Positions 24,386 through 32,588 of a DNA stretch of 64,000 bases are shown piece after piece. How positions within the stretch are numbered: position 1 is the first letter of the stretch; the number at the start of each line of letters is the position of its first letter. The stretch spans positions 1-64,000 of the IMG/VR virus record IMGVR_UViG_3300009506_000002; one strand, written 5' to 3'. Made by a program: the position numbers and the translations under genes. Below the pieces are notes generated by a model, which did not search any database, was not told the DNA's origin, and saw only the letters and a program-made list of their open reading frames with translations. The stretch is from a virus.

Positions 24386-24834
24386 GTTTTTCCACCTTTA
24401 TTCATACGTTGTCTTAACGTTTCGATTTCTTCTGGCTTGAGGATTCGCAGTGCCTCGAGCGCTTTTGATTCGTTGTAACCATAGTAGTCCATGATCAGTT
24501 TCACGTCTGCTACATTGGTTTTCTTTGCCCATCCATACCGTTTGCCCTTGCGAATTGAGTGGATATAATAGTCATAGACCATCTGCTTTGTCATGGTTGG
24601 GCGACGGTTGACTTCATTGGCGTACAGGACGCAATCAAGATGCATAGACATTGCCCTGTTGATAATGAAAGCCTGAAAATCCTTCTCCGCTTCCGGATCC
24701 TGACGCAGCAAGTTAACCTTGTGCTGGGTCAGGTCTGGAAGGAAGTCCTTGAATAGGTCAAGGCGTTTGCGCTTTGCTGGCGCAACCTCTTCTGGCTCGA
24801 CGATGTCGTTGCCAAAAAGATCAATGCCCGACAT
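24382..24834 (-). CDS. 62: Clamp loader small subunit (gp62)
   Basis: 150 residues. MSGIDLFGNDIVEPEE and the helical region KDFQAFIINRAMSMHLDCVLYANEVNRRP fit T4-like gp62. It lies between the clamp loader large subunit and regA, but a small pilin-like gene is inserted between 44 and 62. Starts by a TAATG overlap with that gene. Confidence 0.88.
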   Translation of the reverse strand: MSGIDLFGNDIVEPEEVAPAKRKRLDLFKDFLPDLTQHKVNLLRQDPEAEKDFQAFIINRAMSMHLDCVLYANEVNRRPTMTKQMVYDYYIHSIRKGKRYGWAKKTNVADVKLIMDYYGYNESKALEALRILKPEEIETLRQRMNKGGKT

Positions 24835-25016
24835 TACCGAGCCTGCAAGCGATTATCATGGTACTCAATACCTGGCACTTTGCCTTTCTTGATCATCTCG
24901 ACACGCTGCTCTTCTTTGTACTTCTCATATTGACCAGCGCCAATCGAGAACAGGATGCCGATAATGGCGATCGCGATCATCAACTCAATGAGGGTAAATC
25001 CTTTCTGCTTTTTCAC
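24834..25016 (-). CDS. Type IV prepilin-like peptide (60 aa)
   Basis: GTG start at 25016 behind AAGGAG. Sequence MKKQKG|FTLIELMIAIAIIGIL has the full class III signal: a 6-residue basic leader, Gly at -1, Phe at +1, Glu at +5 and a hydrophobic helix. Only about 30 hydrophilic residues follow, so there is no globular pilin head. Host prepilin peptidase could process it and insert it into type IV pili or a type II secretion pseudopilus. Stop overlaps the gp62 start (TAATG). Interference with host pili is an inference. Confidence 0.8.
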   Translation of the reverse strand: MKKQKGFTLIELMIAIAIIGILFSIGAGQYEKYKEEQRVEMIKKGKVPGIEYHDNRLQAR

Positions 25017-25028
25017 TTCATATTCTCC

Positions 25029-25973
25029 TTATTCGAAATCACAATTCATCATAATTTCGACGCAGGCAGCAACGGTATTGATTTCTGCGTCGGCCACAAA
25101 GGCAGCCTTGTACTGTGCATCGTTCAGTATCAGGTCAGCCTGTGGAATGCTTGAGGGTTTGAGGTACTCGTAAGCGCCATCATATATCTTGCGGAAAATG
25201 GTGGCTGGGTCAAGGTCAGAGTTCTGAGCGACCCACTTGCGCATATCGGAGTACTTCTTGGCTTTCAGGAATCTCATCAGCTCGTCAATTGAAACGTCGC
25301 CAATGGTAGCCAGAAGGCCTGTGTCAATACTACCAGAAGTAGAGTACCTTTGCAACTCATTTATTGCACGTCGGAAGTCTGGGTAGAACTTCTTGACAAA
25401 TTCAGCCAGTACCTTTTCGTCATACGTCACGCCCTCTTCTTCAAGGATGTGGCGCAAGCGCGCCCAGAAGCCAGCCTGCATCTTCATCTTTTCATCTGGT
25501 GTGAATACGAATTCGATGACTGCACAGCGGCTATGAATTGGCTCAATCAGTTTGTTCTTGAAGTTGCAGGTCAGAATGAACTTGCAATTGCTCGAGAACT
25601 CTTCCATGAACGCGCGCAAAGCAGGCTGGAAGCTCTGAGCGTTTGAGTAGTCCGCCTCGTCAAGGATGACCACTTTCTCATTACCCATCATCGAGATGGA
25701 TGACGCGAATTGTTTGATCTTGTTGCGCAGTGTGTCGATGTTACCCTCAATAGAGGCGTTGATGAACAACACGTCTGCACCAATCTCAGAACAAAGCGCG
25801 CGAGCAATTGTGGTCTTACCAATGCCAGCGCCACCCGTCAGAAGCAAGTTCTGAGGAAGGCGCCCACCGGCTACGAATTGCTTGAATACGTCCTTGATTC
25901 GCGTTGGCAGAATACAATCTGAAATCGTCTGTGGGCGATATTTTTCAACCCACAAAAACTCTTCACGGCTCAT
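25029..25973 (-). CDS. 44: Clamp loader large subunit ATPase (gp44)
   Basis: AAA+ ATPase that loads gp45. Start at ATG 25973 (AAGGAG upstream), MSREEFLWVEKYRPQTISDC; Walker A GGAGIGKTT, Walker B VVILDEADY, sensor 1 FILTCNF and arginine-finger-type SRC region (IHSRCAVIEF). 314 residues, close to T4 gp44 (319). Confidence 0.96.
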   Translation of the reverse strand: MSREEFLWVEKYRPQTISDCILPTRIKDVFKQFVAGGRLPQNLLLTGGAGIGKTTIARALCSEIGADVLFINASIEGNIDTLRNKIKQFASSISMMGNEKVVILDEADYSNAQSFQPALRAFMEEFSSNCKFILTCNFKNKLIEPIHSRCAVIEFVFTPDEKMKMQAGFWARLRHILEEEGVTYDEKVLAEFVKKFYPDFRRAINELQRYSTSGSIDTGLLATIGDVSIDELMRFLKAKKYSDMRKWVAQNSDLDPATIFRKIYDGAYEYLKPSSIPQADLILNDAQYKAAFVADAEINTVAACVEIMMNCDFE

Positions 25974-25983
25974 GATCTGCTCC

Positions 25984-26667
25984 TTAGGCTTCGTATGTAG
26001 AGCTCTTCTCGAGGGCAATGAAATACTCGGCGTTGTTCTCTTTGCCAACCCAGTGAGTGATCAGCTTTGAGGATACCTCGACGGTATAGTCGCCTGGCAG
26101 GACCTTCATGTTTTCAGCGCGGATGTAGAAGGTGAAGTTGGCATCGCCATCGTAGTCTCCTACATGCTCGGCATAGCCATTGGAGTCGTCGTTGCCCTTG
26201 TCGGTGACTCCGAGCATCAGCTTGTTACCCTCACGGCGAATGACCACATCTGGCAAGCCAAGCACGGATGCCGACTTGATGATACGATCGAACTGCTTCT
26301 GGGTGATGCTGAATGATACGTCGGGAGAAGGCATCTGAATCTGCTTCTCAGGCGGTGAGACGATGATTGATGGGTCGGCGTAGTTGTAGACCAGTGTTGC
26401 GTTGGTCTTGCCTGACGCATCAGAGATGGTGACGAAGTTCTCGCCAAAGTTGAATTCTGGTTCGTCGAACAGTGAGATTGCGGCGATGAATTCGTTGAGG
26501 TCATAAATGCCAAAGTCCTTCGGCAGCTTGTCGTCAATCTCGATATAGCCGAAAACGTTTTTGGCTACCGAGATGGTCTTCTGCGCAGTGCCCTTTCGGA
26601 ACAGCAGGCTCTGGTTGATTGTAGCAAAGTTCTTCAATGCTGCAATCGTGCTATCACTTAGATGCAT
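25984..26667 (-). CDS. 45: Sliding clamp (gp45)
   Basis: 227 residues, same as T4 gp45 (228). Starts MHLSDSTIAALKNFATINQSLLFRKG, the gp45 N-terminal pattern, with AAAGGAG upstream. Besides replication, gp45 activates gp55-dependent late promoters in T4-like phages; gp55 is encoded here at 35376. Confidence 0.95.
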   Translation of the reverse strand: MHLSDSTIAALKNFATINQSLLFRKGTAQKTISVAKNVFGYIEIDDKLPKDFGIYDLNEFIAAISLFDEPEFNFGENFVTISDASGKTNATLVYNYADPSIIVSPPEKQIQMPSPDVSFSITQKQFDRIIKSASVLGLPDVVIRREGNKLMLGVTDKGNDDSNGYAEHVGDYDGDANFTFYIRAENMKVLPGDYTVEVSSKLITHWVGKENNAEYFIALEKSSTYEA

Positions 26668-26694
26668 AGGTACTCCTTTCAGATATAATTGCGT

Positions 26695-26723
26695 AGTCTA
26701 TACGAAACAGACTACCTTGTCAA
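26695..26723 (-). promoter_or_regulatory. Early-type promoter for the 45-44-62-regA operon
   Basis: Minus strand TTGACA, 17 bp, TAGACT, 28 nt upstream of gene 45. Confidence 0.8.
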
Positions 26724-27253
26724 GTGGTTATTCGTTGGAACTTGACGTTCGGGTATTGCTTGGCATATTTATCCAGCAATTCCGCTGCCTTGTCGTCAGT
26801 CATGACGTTGATCGAAGCGCAGCAACCAACCAGTTTCGGAAGCATTGCCTCAATCTGCTCGAGGTCAAGAGCGGTGGTTTTGAGATACAGGTTGATCTTG
26901 CCGACAGCGTTCACTCCCCACATTGTTTCGCGGAATGTGCCATCAGTCACGCAAGAGCGGAGATTTACGATTGACGAATACTGGATTCCTTTGTCTGCAA
27001 GGTAGCTGACAAGCTCTGAATCAATCTCTGGCGCGTTTTCGAGAACCAAGTTGCTTGTAGAGTAGTCGATATTGACGCTCTTGGTGATAGGGACTTCGTC
27101 AACTTCACACTCGGATTCGATGTTGTAGACGCTCGGGTCGAATTGTGAGTAGCCAAACCTCGAGGAGAAGCAGATGCTTCCATGCTGACCAAAGACTGTC
27201 CGAGCAGTGTCAAGGTAGCGCTCGAGCGCGTTGTCAACGAACAGGTCGATCAT
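26720..27253 (-). CDS. Hypothetical protein upstream of the clamp gene
   Basis: 177 residues from ATG at 27253, which overlaps the TGA of the upstream gene (ATGA). Mixed alpha/beta, no membrane segment; INLYLKTTALDLEQIEAMLPKLVG hints at a regular fold. No family recognised. Its last codons overlap the -35 of the gene 45 promoter. Confidence 0.65.
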   Translation of the reverse strand: MIDLFVDNALERYLDTARTVFGQHGSICFSSRFGYSQFDPSVYNIESECEVDEVPITKSVNIDYSTSNLVLENAPEIDSELVSYLADKGIQYSSIVNLRSCVTDGTFRETMWGVNAVGKINLYLKTTALDLEQIEAMLPKLVGCCASINVMTDDKAAELLDKYAKQYPNVKFQRITT

Positions 27254-27489
27254 GTGTGGCACTTTTCAATGCCGAGCATAATGGCAGAGCCCTTCTCCAA
27301 ACAGGAGATAGGACTGCGCCCGTGGTAATGCTGCAGGTTGTATGAATCAAAGCCACGGTAGATTTTCTGCTCCTCGCGCGTCAGCTTCTCGACGTATGCA
27401 AGGATTTTCTCAAGGTCGCAAACGGCATACGCCACGAGCAAGTCGTGGCGTTTACCTAGGTGATCAGGCTTAGTGGTGATCAGTTTCAC
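27250..27489 (-). CDS. Hypothetical protein (79 aa)
   Basis: Begins MKLITTKPDHLGKRHDLLVAY. Overlaps the MoxR-like gene by 4 nt at its start, so it is co-translated with the ATPase. Basic and helical. No family recognised. Confidence 0.65.
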   Translation of the reverse strand: MKLITTKPDHLGKRHDLLVAYAVCDLEKILAYVEKLTREEQKIYRGFDSYNLQHYHGRSPISCLEKGSAIMLGIEKCHT

Positions 27490-28637
27490 GCTTCGGCCTC
27501 GTCAATTTCAACCTTGCGGAGGCCTGCGTCGATCTGCTGGTACAGCTCTACGAAGCTTTCCTTCACGTCATCGTTGAAGCGGTTGGTCGCGTAGTTGACT
27601 GACTTCTGGATGTCCTTGCCAAAGATGAAGTAGGACTTCACAGTGTCAACCAGTCGGCGAGTAGAGATCAGCTCGTCAATTGCGCCTTCCAGGAAGGTGT
27701 CACGGGTGATCTTGCCCCACTGTACGAGGTTCTGAAGGACCTCTTCAGTGCGATCGTCAACAGTGCCGAAGTCCATTGCGTAGTTGCGCAGGATCTTGAG
27801 CTCGGTTGCAGCGGACGGGTATGGCTGCTCGATGGTGATTGAGAAGCGGTCGAGGAAGGCTTCGTTCAGGTTGTTGGTGCCCATGAAGCGGCCATCGTCT
27901 GAACCCTTACCCTTAGTGTTGGCAGTTGCAAACACCTGGAAGCCTGGTGTTGGCATCAGCTTCTTGCCCAGCTTCTTGATGAAGATCGGCTTGCCCTCAA
28001 GTACAGCCTGCAGAACCACGACCTTGTTAGAGTCAGCCAGATCAAGCTCGTCAAGGATCAGCACAGCGCCACGGAGGTAAGCCTCGGCAACCGGACCATA
28101 CTGGAACACAGTGTCACCTTCAATGAGTCGCATACCGCCAAGCAGGTCATCCTCATTGGTTTCGCGCGTGAAGTTTACGCGGATGACTTCACGGACAGAG
28201 CTGGCGCAAGCCTGCTCGATTGAAGTGGTTTTACCGTTACCGGAGAGGCCAGTAACGAAGGTCGGGAAGAACATGCGGGATTTCACGATCATGTTGATGT
28301 CGGTGAAGTTGCCCCACTTGATGAAGTGTGGGTCAATCTGCTGAAGGTAGGTTTCATCGCTGTTACGCACAGCCTTGATTGAACCAATCATCTCAGACTG
28401 CATGGCTGGCGCTGGCGTATCTTCTTCGGAAGTGGCAGCGGTAGCAGAAGGAACGTTGACAGTTTCGCCAACAGAGAACATGCCCTCGCCTACTTTCTCT
28501 TTCCAAATCTCGCCTGGGATGAAAACGTTATTCTCGGCAGCTACTGCCTTGATCTGAGAGTCACTCAGAATGGTGGTTTTGAACATGGCCTGAGCCAGGG
28601 TGCTGAACTCCAGCATTGTTACACGACGTTTAGACAT
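27486..28637 (-). CDS. MoxR/CobS-like AAA+ ATPase
   Basis: 383 residues. Walker A GLSGNGKTTSIEQ, then the MoxR-type NFTRETNEDDLLGGMRL, Walker B AVLILDELDLAD and sensor/arginine-finger regions VFATANTKGKG and FLDRFSITIE. The N-terminal 130 residues carry a Ser/Ala/Pro-rich linker. It is paired with the VWA protein at 29048, as MoxR ATPases and CobS are with VWA partners. Probable protein-remodelling machine; target unknown. Confidence 0.85.
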   Translation of the reverse strand: MSKRRVTMLEFSTLAQAMFKTTILSDSQIKAVAAENNVFIPGEIWKEKVGEGMFSVGETVNVPSATAATSEEDTPAPAMQSEMIGSIKAVRNSDETYLQQIDPHFIKWGNFTDINMIVKSRMFFPTFVTGLSGNGKTTSIEQACASSVREVIRVNFTRETNEDDLLGGMRLIEGDTVFQYGPVAEAYLRGAVLILDELDLADSNKVVVLQAVLEGKPIFIKKLGKKLMPTPGFQVFATANTKGKGSDDGRFMGTNNLNEAFLDRFSITIEQPYPSAATELKILRNYAMDFGTVDDRTEEVLQNLVQWGKITRDTFLEGAIDELISTRRLVDTVKSYFIFGKDIQKSVNYATNRFNDDVKESFVELYQQIDAGLRKVEIDEAEA

Positions 28638-28652
28638 AATTAACTCCTCTAA

Positions 28653-28666
28653 TCACTCAATAGTGA
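28653..28666 (-). promoter_or_regulatory. Promoter-proximal palindrome (TCACTATTGAGTGA)
   Basis: Perfect inverted repeat TCACT-ATTG-AGTGA just after the -10 box at 28668, at the predicted transcript start. Confidence 0.65.
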
Positions 28667-28667
28667 A

Positions 28668-28696
28668 ATTCTAGCATAATTCGGCGCCTTTGTCAA
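28668..28696 (-). promoter_or_regulatory. Early-type promoter (proximal) of the MoxR-like gene
   Basis: Minus strand TTGACA, 17 bp, TAGAAT. Confidence 0.8.
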
Positions 28697-28737
28697 GAAC
28701 TTTCTTTGAGCTCTTTTTGACCAGTGCGCCTGCTCAC

Positions 28738-28751
28738 TCACTCAATGGTGA
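28738..28751 (-). promoter_or_regulatory. Promoter-proximal palindrome (TCACCATTGAGTGA)
   Basis: Same inverted repeat with one change, next to the -10 box at 28753. Confidence 0.6.
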
Positions 28752-28752
28752 T

Positions 28753-28781
28753 ATTCTAGCAGAAACGTGGCCTTTTGTCAA
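28753..28781 (-). promoter_or_regulatory. Early-type promoter (distal) of the MoxR-like gene
   Basis: Minus strand TTGACA, 17 bp, TAGAAT, 85 bp upstream of the proximal promoter. Confidence 0.8.
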
Positions 28782-28862
28782 GCAAAAGATTGCTAGTCAG
28801 GAACCTATTCACAGTGACCAGATTCCTGATTGTTTCTAGTAAGTTACGCAAGAAAAATCTAT

Positions 28863-29051
28863 TCAGCGAAGCGCAGGAACCTGGTTCCAGTTCTTCTCGG
28901 CGAGTGCTTCTGCCTTGATGATCAGCTCTTTCGTCAAGGTCACATTCAGGTCACCTGCAGAGATACGCAATGTCTCGTTGACATTGATGGCGTAGATCCA
29001 TGAGCAGGTGATAGCCCATGCCAGTTCTTCAATGATCTTATCTTGTGTCAT
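28863..29051 (-). CDS. Hypothetical protein (62 aa)
   Basis: Begins MTQDKIIEELAWAITCSWIYA. Mostly helical; overlaps the VWA gene stop by 4 nt, so it is co-translated with it. No family recognised. Confidence 0.6.
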   Translation of the reverse strand: MTQDKIIEELAWAITCSWIYAINVNETLRISAGDLNVTLTKELIIKAEALAEKNWNQVPALR

Positions 29052-31162
29052 GCCATAGTCTCCATGAATAGTGAGATGAATACCTTGCTTCCAGCACGCG
29101 CACGCGCCAGTCGACGGAATGATGCCGCTGCGTCCTTGCCCTCTTTTACTTCCAGGCCATCGGCTACAGAAAGCTTGTCACGGTTTGCCATAACCATGTA
29201 GAGGTCAACCACGCCCTCAAACATGCCACGCAGAGGAGCAACGGTGTTCTTTGAAGATGCTGCAATTGCATCATCCAGACCATCTTTGCTCCAGTGAGCG
29301 TGACGGATCTCTTTTGGTGAACCCATGAAGAGCACAGTCATACGCGAACCAGTCCGTGACTTGTAGATGTCGTAAGCGGTCTGGGTGTGGTTTGAGTAGC
29401 CAAACTTGTAAGCCTTGCGAGTCACAGTGTCAAGCAGACGTGGAGTCGGAGACCGAGAACTTGCGCCGCCGATAGTGTTAATGTCTGAGGAAGCGCCATC
29501 AGTCAGGAACACGCTGTTCAGGATTTCAATGCCGTTCTGGACGCGCCACTTTGCAACAACAGATGACAGGACGATTGCCGTTGAGGTCAGCGGAGTTGTG
29601 CCGCTGATGTAACGGAACCATCTATCTACATCGTACATGGTTTCCAGTGCGCGATGGAAGTCCTTGTTGCTCTTGGTATCAACCAGCTCCAGGATGATGG
29701 TGCCTGACTCGGCTACAACGCTCTTCACAGAAGAATCAACGAAGCGCTCGCCACGCTTGTCTTCGATGATCTTGTTGAAGCGGTAGGACGAAGTGAAGCC
29801 ATACACCTTGAGCGGGATGCCTGCCTGCTTGGCAAACATTGACAGCAGGATAGCTTGCTTCATGACGTTGGAGATCTGCTTGTGCATTGAGCCGGACAGG
29901 TCAATGGTCAGTACCAGGCCATGATTCTTGCCCTGCGGAGCACGATCTTCGCGGATGAAGATGTCATCGTTGAACTTGTACTCGGAGAGACGTGAAACGT
30001 CAAGCTCGCCAGTCTTGTGAGAGCTAGTGCCAACCCACTCAGAAGCGCGGCGCTTGGCTTCGAACTGTTTTACCATAGTCATGACCTGAGGACGCAGTGA
30101 AGCAATGAAGTTCTGTGCCTTTGCGCCGCCAGACATAACCCATGACAGGTTCTCGTCAAGGTATGCTGCCCACTCTTTGTAGGTAATGATGTTTGCGTCG
30201 TCAAGGTGACCGCAAACTGCATCTTCTGCCATGTTTTCACCGTCAACCAGTGACTCTGCCATCTTCTCAAAGTGGTCGTAGGTCTCAGACTCAAACTCTT
30301 CGTCATCCTCGTCCTGCTCTTCTTCGTCGGTGTCAGGAGTCTCGTCAGTTTGTACAGTGGTCTCTTCCTCAGTCTCAGACTCATCCTCGTCCTTCTCTTC
30401 TTCAGTCTTTTCAGACTTGTCAGTGGCAGTATCTTCAGACTCTTCTGCATCACCCTCATCGGATTCAGTAGTGATCTTTGAGGTCTCTTCATCAGCAGGA
30501 GGAGTTGCATCTTCCTCGTCGTCCTCGTCAGCCATTGGGACAGGGCGGATTACGCTGTCTTCATCTTCAGGCATTGGTGGCAGTACAATCTCTTCCTGCG
30601 CTTTCTTCTGAGCCTTCAGGAATGCTTTGACTTCCTTACCCAGGGTCAGTACATCTTCGAAGGATGAAGTCAGGAATGCTTTGTCAACAAGCTTCTGCTC
30701 TTCATCGCTGAACTTGACATCGAGGCCTGGAACAGCGTCACGGCACTTTGCGTAAACGTTCAGGCGATCAAGGAAAGGACGGTTGTTGATGCTGATCTTG
30801 TCAACACCGAAGAAGTTGTCATTGAACAGGTGCTCGCACATCTCAATCATGTACAGAGCGGAACCCTTGTACTTGCGCTTGACGAGCTTCTCGATGCGCA
30901 CGTCTTCCAGGATGTTGAGGATTGAAGTAGGCTTAGTGCCAGCCGGGGTGTAAATGGCGTGGCCGATCTCATGAGCGTTGAAGCCAAAGCGCACGCACTC
31001 TGGAGCTTCTTTCACGAAGTTTGGTAGCGTCAGGACGCGCGTATCAGGATGAAAGGAAGCAGTCGCCGTGTTGGCAAAGCGCACAACCAGGTTTTCCTGC
31101 GCCATCATACGCGCCAGGGTTGCTGCTTTCTGCTGATATACTGTGTCTACGTTGTGATTCAT
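29048..31162 (-). CDS. CobT-like VWA-domain protein with HExxH motif
   Basis: 704 residues. The N-terminal domain contains FGFNAHEIGHAIYTP, an HExxH metallopeptidase-type motif near residue 85. An extremely acidic stretch (about residues 215-300, Glu/Asp/Thr-rich) follows. The C-terminal domain has the MIDAS motif DLSGSMH and a later T-containing loop (SGTTPLTSTA), as in von Willebrand A domains of CobT. It is the likely partner of the MoxR/CobS-like ATPase downstream. Proteolytic activity is not established; the HExxH may be structural. Confidence 0.85.
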   Translation of the reverse strand: MNHNVDTVYQQKAATLARMMAQENLVVRFANTATASFHPDTRVLTLPNFVKEAPECVRFGFNAHEIGHAIYTPAGTKPTSILNILEDVRIEKLVKRKYKGSALYMIEMCEHLFNDNFFGVDKISINNRPFLDRLNVYAKCRDAVPGLDVKFSDEEQKLVDKAFLTSSFEDVLTLGKEVKAFLKAQKKAQEEIVLPPMPEDEDSVIRPVPMADEDDEEDATPPADEETSKITTESDEGDAEESEDTATDKSEKTEEEKDEDESETEEETTVQTDETPDTDEEEQDEDDEEFESETYDHFEKMAESLVDGENMAEDAVCGHLDDANIITYKEWAAYLDENLSWVMSGGAKAQNFIASLRPQVMTMVKQFEAKRRASEWVGTSSHKTGELDVSRLSEYKFNDDIFIREDRAPQGKNHGLVLTIDLSGSMHKQISNVMKQAILLSMFAKQAGIPLKVYGFTSSYRFNKIIEDKRGERFVDSSVKSVVAESGTIILELVDTKSNKDFHRALETMYDVDRWFRYISGTTPLTSTAIVLSSVVAKWRVQNGIEILNSVFLTDGASSDINTIGGASSRSPTPRLLDTVTRKAYKFGYSNHTQTAYDIYKSRTGSRMTVLFMGSPKEIRHAHWSKDGLDDAIAASSKNTVAPLRGMFEGVVDLYMVMANRDKLSVADGLEVKEGKDAAASFRRLARARAGSKVFISLFMETMA

Positions 31163-31174
31163 AATAACCTCTAT

Positions 31175-31188
31175 TCACTCAATAGTGA
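31175..31188 (-). promoter_or_regulatory. Promoter-proximal palindrome (TCACTATTGAGTGA)
   Basis: Perfect copy of the inverted repeat, immediately after the -10 box at 31190. Confidence 0.65.
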
Positions 31189-31189
31189 T

Positions 31190-31218
31190 ATTCTACACGA
31201 AACGGCACCGTTTGTCAA
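31190..31218 (-). promoter_or_regulatory. Early-type promoter of the VWA gene
   Basis: Minus strand TTGACA, 17 bp, TAGAAT. Confidence 0.8.
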
Positions 31219-31239
31219 GAAAAAGATTTCATCTTTTTC

Positions 31240-31458
31240 TCAAGGCTTGATGTGCTTATGAGACTCCTCGATACCGGGCATGGCAAACTCACAGAGCTTG
31301 CGGTAGACATGCGCAGGGATCTTGATAGCCACGCGCTGATCCTGATCATCCCAGCAACCCAGAACAACGTAGCGAGCAGGGTTGATGTTGTCGTCGGCGA
31401 TCTCGCGCAGCAGGTCCTCTGCTTTGGCGGTACGTGCGTCGATGGTTCTTTCGTTCAT
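31240..31458 (-). CDS. Hypothetical protein (72 aa)
   Basis: Begins MNERTIDARTAKAEDLLREIA after a good GAGGAG site. Soluble alpha/beta protein with a His-rich C-terminal end. No family recognised. Confidence 0.65.
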   Translation of the reverse strand: MNERTIDARTAKAEDLLREIADDNINPARYVVLGCWDDQDQRVAIKIPAHVYRKLCEFAMPGIEESHKHIKP

Positions 31459-31468
31459 GATAAACTCC

Positions 31469-31687
31469 TCAGAACTTCAATTTGCCTTCGTAGAAGCGTT
31501 TGTGAACCACGCAAGAACGCACGAAGCGAGAGCGATATGGCTCTACCTGCGTATGGTTGAACTTCTTTGAAAGCAAAGACTTCTTGTAAATGGTATAGGT
31601 GCGACGGGCAAAGTCTTTTGCGTATTCCTCACCATGCTTTTCAGTCAAGAATTTCAGTCGCTGTCCGTCTTGGCATAATGTAGTCAT
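31469..31687 (-). CDS. Hypothetical basic protein (72 aa)
   Basis: Start chosen at ATG 31687 (GAGG 5 nt upstream), MTTLCQDGQRLKFLTEKHGE. Strongly basic in the second half (RRTYTIYKKSLLSKKFNH, RSRFVRS), so nucleic-acid binding is possible. No family recognised. Confidence 0.6.
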   Translation of the reverse strand: MTTLCQDGQRLKFLTEKHGEEYAKDFARRTYTIYKKSLLSKKFNHTQVEPYRSRFVRSCVVHKRFYEGKLKF

Positions 31688-31694
31688 CTTTACC

Positions 31695-31709
31695 TCACTC
31701 AATAAGTGA
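31695..31709 (-). promoter_or_regulatory. Promoter-proximal palindrome (TCACTTATTGAGTGA)
   Basis: Inverted repeat with TCACT/AGTGA arms and a 5-nt loop, adjacent to the -10 box at 31710. Confidence 0.6.
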
Positions 31710-31738
31710 AGTCTACACTAAACGGGACCTTTTGTCAA
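31710..31738 (-). promoter_or_regulatory. Early-type promoter
   Basis: Minus strand TTGACA, 17 bp, TAGACT, upstream of the 72-aa genes at 31469 and 31240. Confidence 0.8.
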
Positions 31739-31740
31739 GT

Positions 31741-32553
31741 CTAGATTTCAACAACCCGTGATCGGTCAAACAGATTAACCGCTGGCTCAAAACCAAGGTA
31801 TCCGTGAGGGTTACAGACAACGCGAGTATCGTAGACAGTGTAGTCGAGCTGCTCGTGAGTGTGCCCGTGAATCCAGAGCTTGACGTTGTACATATAAGGA
31901 AGCATGTCCGTGCAGTAGTAGCCGTTCATGAACGTGTCGTGCTTGTACTTTGCATGAATCGATTTCGTGCATGGCAGGAAGTGACTGACCACAACGTCGA
32001 TGTCGCGCTCGCGTGATTTGTTCAGCAGTCCGTTACAGAACTTCTTATGCTCACGTCGCATGTCATCAGGACGGAACAACTTGATTTTCTTGAAGTCGTT
32101 TAGCTGGCGCTGATAGAGGAAATCCCATGCAGGGTCAAGGCGTGACCACTGGGTGCCTCCGTAGAAATTGACACCATCAATCTCCGCAATCTCATTGTAG
32201 AGAATGTGGATGTTGGGATTTGATGCGTAGCGCATCTGTAGCTCGTGAACTTTGCACAGGCGAGAGCGCCAGAAATCGTGGTTTCCAGGAACGAACAGAA
32301 CATGGCGTGCCAGTGTGAGTGCTTCGTTGAAGATCACATCGTAGTCCTCGAATCGGCGCATGTATTCAATGTCGCCAGCAAGAACCAAGACATCGATGTC
32401 ATCGCCTGCATAGTCGAAGTAGAAGTGCGCGCCAGTGCCAAAATTGTCTGCACGCATTTGAGCCTCAGGACTCAGGCGTGGGTAGCCACGAACTCCTTCG
32501 ATGCTGTTACGTAGAAACTCTCGATGTAGGTCGGATCCGAACTGAATTTTCAT
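31741..32553 (-). CDS. Metallophosphoesterase
   Basis: 270 residues with the calcineurin-like metal motifs in order: GSDLH (7-11), VLAGDIEY, FVPGNHDFW and WIHGHTHEQLDY. Substrate unknown; a phosphodiesterase or nuclease role is typical of the family. The ATG at 32553 has no Shine-Dalgarno site and lies exactly 6 nt after the -10 box TAGAGT, so a leaderless mRNA is predicted. Confidence 0.88.
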   Translation of the reverse strand: MKIQFGSDLHREFLRNSIEGVRGYPRLSPEAQMRADNFGTGAHFYFDYAGDDIDVLVLAGDIEYMRRFEDYDVIFNEALTLARHVLFVPGNHDFWRSRLCKVHELQMRYASNPNIHILYNEIAEIDGVNFYGGTQWSRLDPAWDFLYQRQLNDFKKIKLFRPDDMRREHKKFCNGLLNKSRERDIDVVVSHFLPCTKSIHAKYKHDTFMNGYYCTDMLPYMYNVKLWIHGHTHEQLDYTVYDTRVVCNPHGYLGFEPAVNLFDRSRVVEI

Positions 32554-32559
32554 GGCGTA

Positions 32560-32588
32560 ACTCTACACGATTTCATTCGGTTTGTCAA
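32560..32588 (-). promoter_or_regulatory. Early-type promoter giving a leaderless mRNA
   Basis: Minus strand TTGACA, 17 bp, TAGAGT, then TACGCC and ATG; predicted +1 is the A of the start codon at 32553. Confidence 0.8.

Larger units (their letters stand above)
28638..28862 (-). promoter_or_regulatory. Intergenic regulatory region with two tandem early promoters
   Basis: The gap between the MoxR-like gene and the 62-aa gene holds the promoters at 28668-28696 and 28753-28781, each with its palindrome. Upstream of them the minus strand has TCAGGAA/TTCCTGA arms around an 18-nt loop, which could be a weak terminator or processing site. Confidence 0.6.

Noticed and set aside
30193-30611. Plus-strand Ser-rich ORF opposite the VWA gene
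   Set aside because: Low-complexity shadow of the Glu/Asp-rich stretch on the minus strand.
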